64,000 nucleotides of DNA from NCBI GenBank assembly GCA_003255065.1, contig QAOA01006081.1, forward strand, positions 181,032 to 245,031. The letters are read 5' to 3'. This DNA is from Cercis canadensis (lineage: Eukaryota; Streptophyta; Magnoliopsida; Fabales; Fabaceae). The notes beneath the pieces are model-generated. The model was not told where the DNA came from. It ran no database searches and worked only from the letters and a program-made list of their open reading frames with translations. The translations under genes and the position numbers were made by a program. How positions within the stretch are numbered: position 1 is the stretch's first letter; each line of letters begins with the position of its first letter. This document shows, one piece after another, positions 62,801-64,000 of this stretch.

Positions 62801-63262
62801 ATCCGCTCTTAATTCTTCAACTGAACTTACTTAAACATTCAGACCAACTTTAAACTTATACTAGGCATATACCCATGAATGAGTACATTCTTACTGAGCA
62901 TAAGATAAAATTCAGATTTTTGAACTTGAAATGAATTTCACGTGAAGAAAGAGAAAATAAGATTAAAACTTAGAGTACAAACAAAAGCAAGACTGCATAA
63001 CATGAAAGCCTTGTACATTTAAAAAAGCATACATAGCTACACTTTTTACATTCTTAAACCCAAAGAAAAGTGCAGAGAGTACCTCATTGTTCCTCAGTGC
63101 TTCTTTAAATAAAGAGATACTCTGGATCGGTCCATAAGATTCCAGATTGACGTTAATTTCCCCATCCTTGGAATGCTTTTGCCAAACTTTAATTTCTGGT
63201 TGCTTTTTCCATTTATATTCTGGATTTGCCAACAGCTCATAGATTGATGGACACTCAACCAG
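59858..63262 (-). CDS. LCAT3: LCAT3-type phospholipase A1 (C-terminal part)
   Basis: A lecithin:cholesterol acyltransferase-like hydrolase; Arabidopsis LCAT3 is a phospholipase A1. Five 3'-terminal exons on the minus strand, GT-AG and in phase: 63262-63083, 62049-61892, 61445-61391, 60571-60518 and 60037-59858. They give 208 aa. The first exon shown opens [20 protein letters not shown]. Next are [11 protein letters not shown] and [30 protein letters not shown] carries the triad Asp, and THRGLLRD carries the triad His. The tail [16 protein letters not shown] ends at the stop. The catalytic-Ser exon (SHSMGG type) and the N-terminus must lie beyond position 64000; I found no further exon between 63263 and 64000. 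The sequence matches LCAT3 better than LCAT4 or PSAT1 by remembered comparison. Confidence 0.88.
61116..61116. other. N in poly(T), flanked by repeated motif
   Basis: AATTGCACTTT followed by poly(T) occurs immediately before the N and again immediately after it. This is the same overlap-type signature as the other single-N sites. It lies between two LCAT3 exons and does not affect coding sequence. Confidence 0.7.
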
Positions 63263-64000
63263 CTAACATGGTAAAAAGTACATGAAAATACTACCACAGA
63301 ATCATCGAAGATAGATATATACGATTACAAATTTATTGTTCCATCAACATCTAATTGCATAAAATGTTGCATTTTCTTTGTCATTTGATTTTGTAAACCC
63401 ATCTGGATTATGAAAAAAAAATAAAAATAACAAACAAAATAAATCTAATGTGGAAAATCGTGCAGAACTTAAATCCCAACATAATATAAAGATATAAGAA
63501 TTGAAGGTATGTAGAATCATATTAAGTAATTAGATAAAGTAAATATGAAGTCATTGTGCAGACATAGTATTAAGTTCTCATAAGAATTTTCAATATAATA
63601 TATTACTACAGAAGCAGTGTCACACCTAAACTTGATCAAATGGGCTGACAGAACTTTGGCAGAAACATTAATCCAAATTCACTTAATATTCATATTCTCA
63701 GAAATTAAGGAAGTGTTTTAGTATCATTCCAAGACCATATCTACATTTTCCATCTCTAAACCATATCCAATCTTTACAGGCTAGAGTTGCAGGAGCCTAG
63801 CTTTATAACTTATCATCTGAACTAATAAAACTTGGACCTTTAAAAACAAATTGGTTTAGAAACAATATATGAATTAAAGTTAAAGAGATTAATATCCTAA
63901 GGAAAGACTGGCGGGTGCCTTGGCATTTATTCGGTGAAAGTTGAAACAAATAAGGTGGTAGATAGAAGTTGGGCTCTCCAAAAGTTTAGATAAGTTGTCT

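Overview
This is AT-rich nuclear DNA from a flowering plant, almost certainly a eudicot. The evidence is long AT-rich GT-AG introns, plant-specific gene families and CACTA-type transposon ends (CACTACAAGAAAA). I cannot name the species. Single-N joins flanked by near-identical direct repeats show that this is a draft assembly with unmerged overlaps.

Five genes are complete and one is cut by the window edge; I assembled their exons by hand from in-phase splice sites. (1) 2605-3174 (+): a single-exon four-helix plant membrane protein with a cluster of MSA (mitosis) motifs upstream. (2) 4157-10642 (-): FAS1, the large subunit of chromatin assembly factor 1, 12 exons, 839 aa. (3) 13292-19740 (+): chloroplast phosphoglycolate phosphatase PGLP1, 10 exons, 378 aa. 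(4) 22712-35043 (+): an ARIADNE-type RBR ubiquitin ligase (ARI8/ARI7 group), 15 exons, 595 aa. (5) 49327-53177 (+): a BABY BOOM/PLETHORA-type double-AP2 transcription factor, 9 exons including a 9-nt micro-exon, 715 aa. (6) 59858-63262 (-): the last five exons of an LCAT3-type phospholipase A1, whose 5' part lies beyond the window. The genes look functionally independent, as is usual in plants. FAS1 and the MSA-regulated membrane protein are both plausibly tied to the cell cycle.

The accessory content sits in two transposon regions. From 38523 to 46919 lies an 8.4-kb CACTA nest. Its TnpA-like transposase pseudogene is split by further CACTA-family sequence. That sequence carries an antisense, still intron-containing copy of parts of a host coiled-coil gene, and a 335-bp solo LTR has landed exactly at a splice donor of that copy. 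From 58129 to 59562 lies a 1.43-kb PIF/Harbinger-like element with a TAA target duplication. It carries the first 75 codons of a SYP112-type syntaxin and has a 37-bp direct repeat at the capture junction. Both are gene-capturing (Pack-type) transposons and are the best candidates for something undescribed here. Introns of the ARIADNE gene hold LINE remnants and a 193-bp tandem duplication. The rest of the intergenic DNA is AT-rich with microsatellites and decayed repeats. I saw no tRNA, rRNA or CRISPR.
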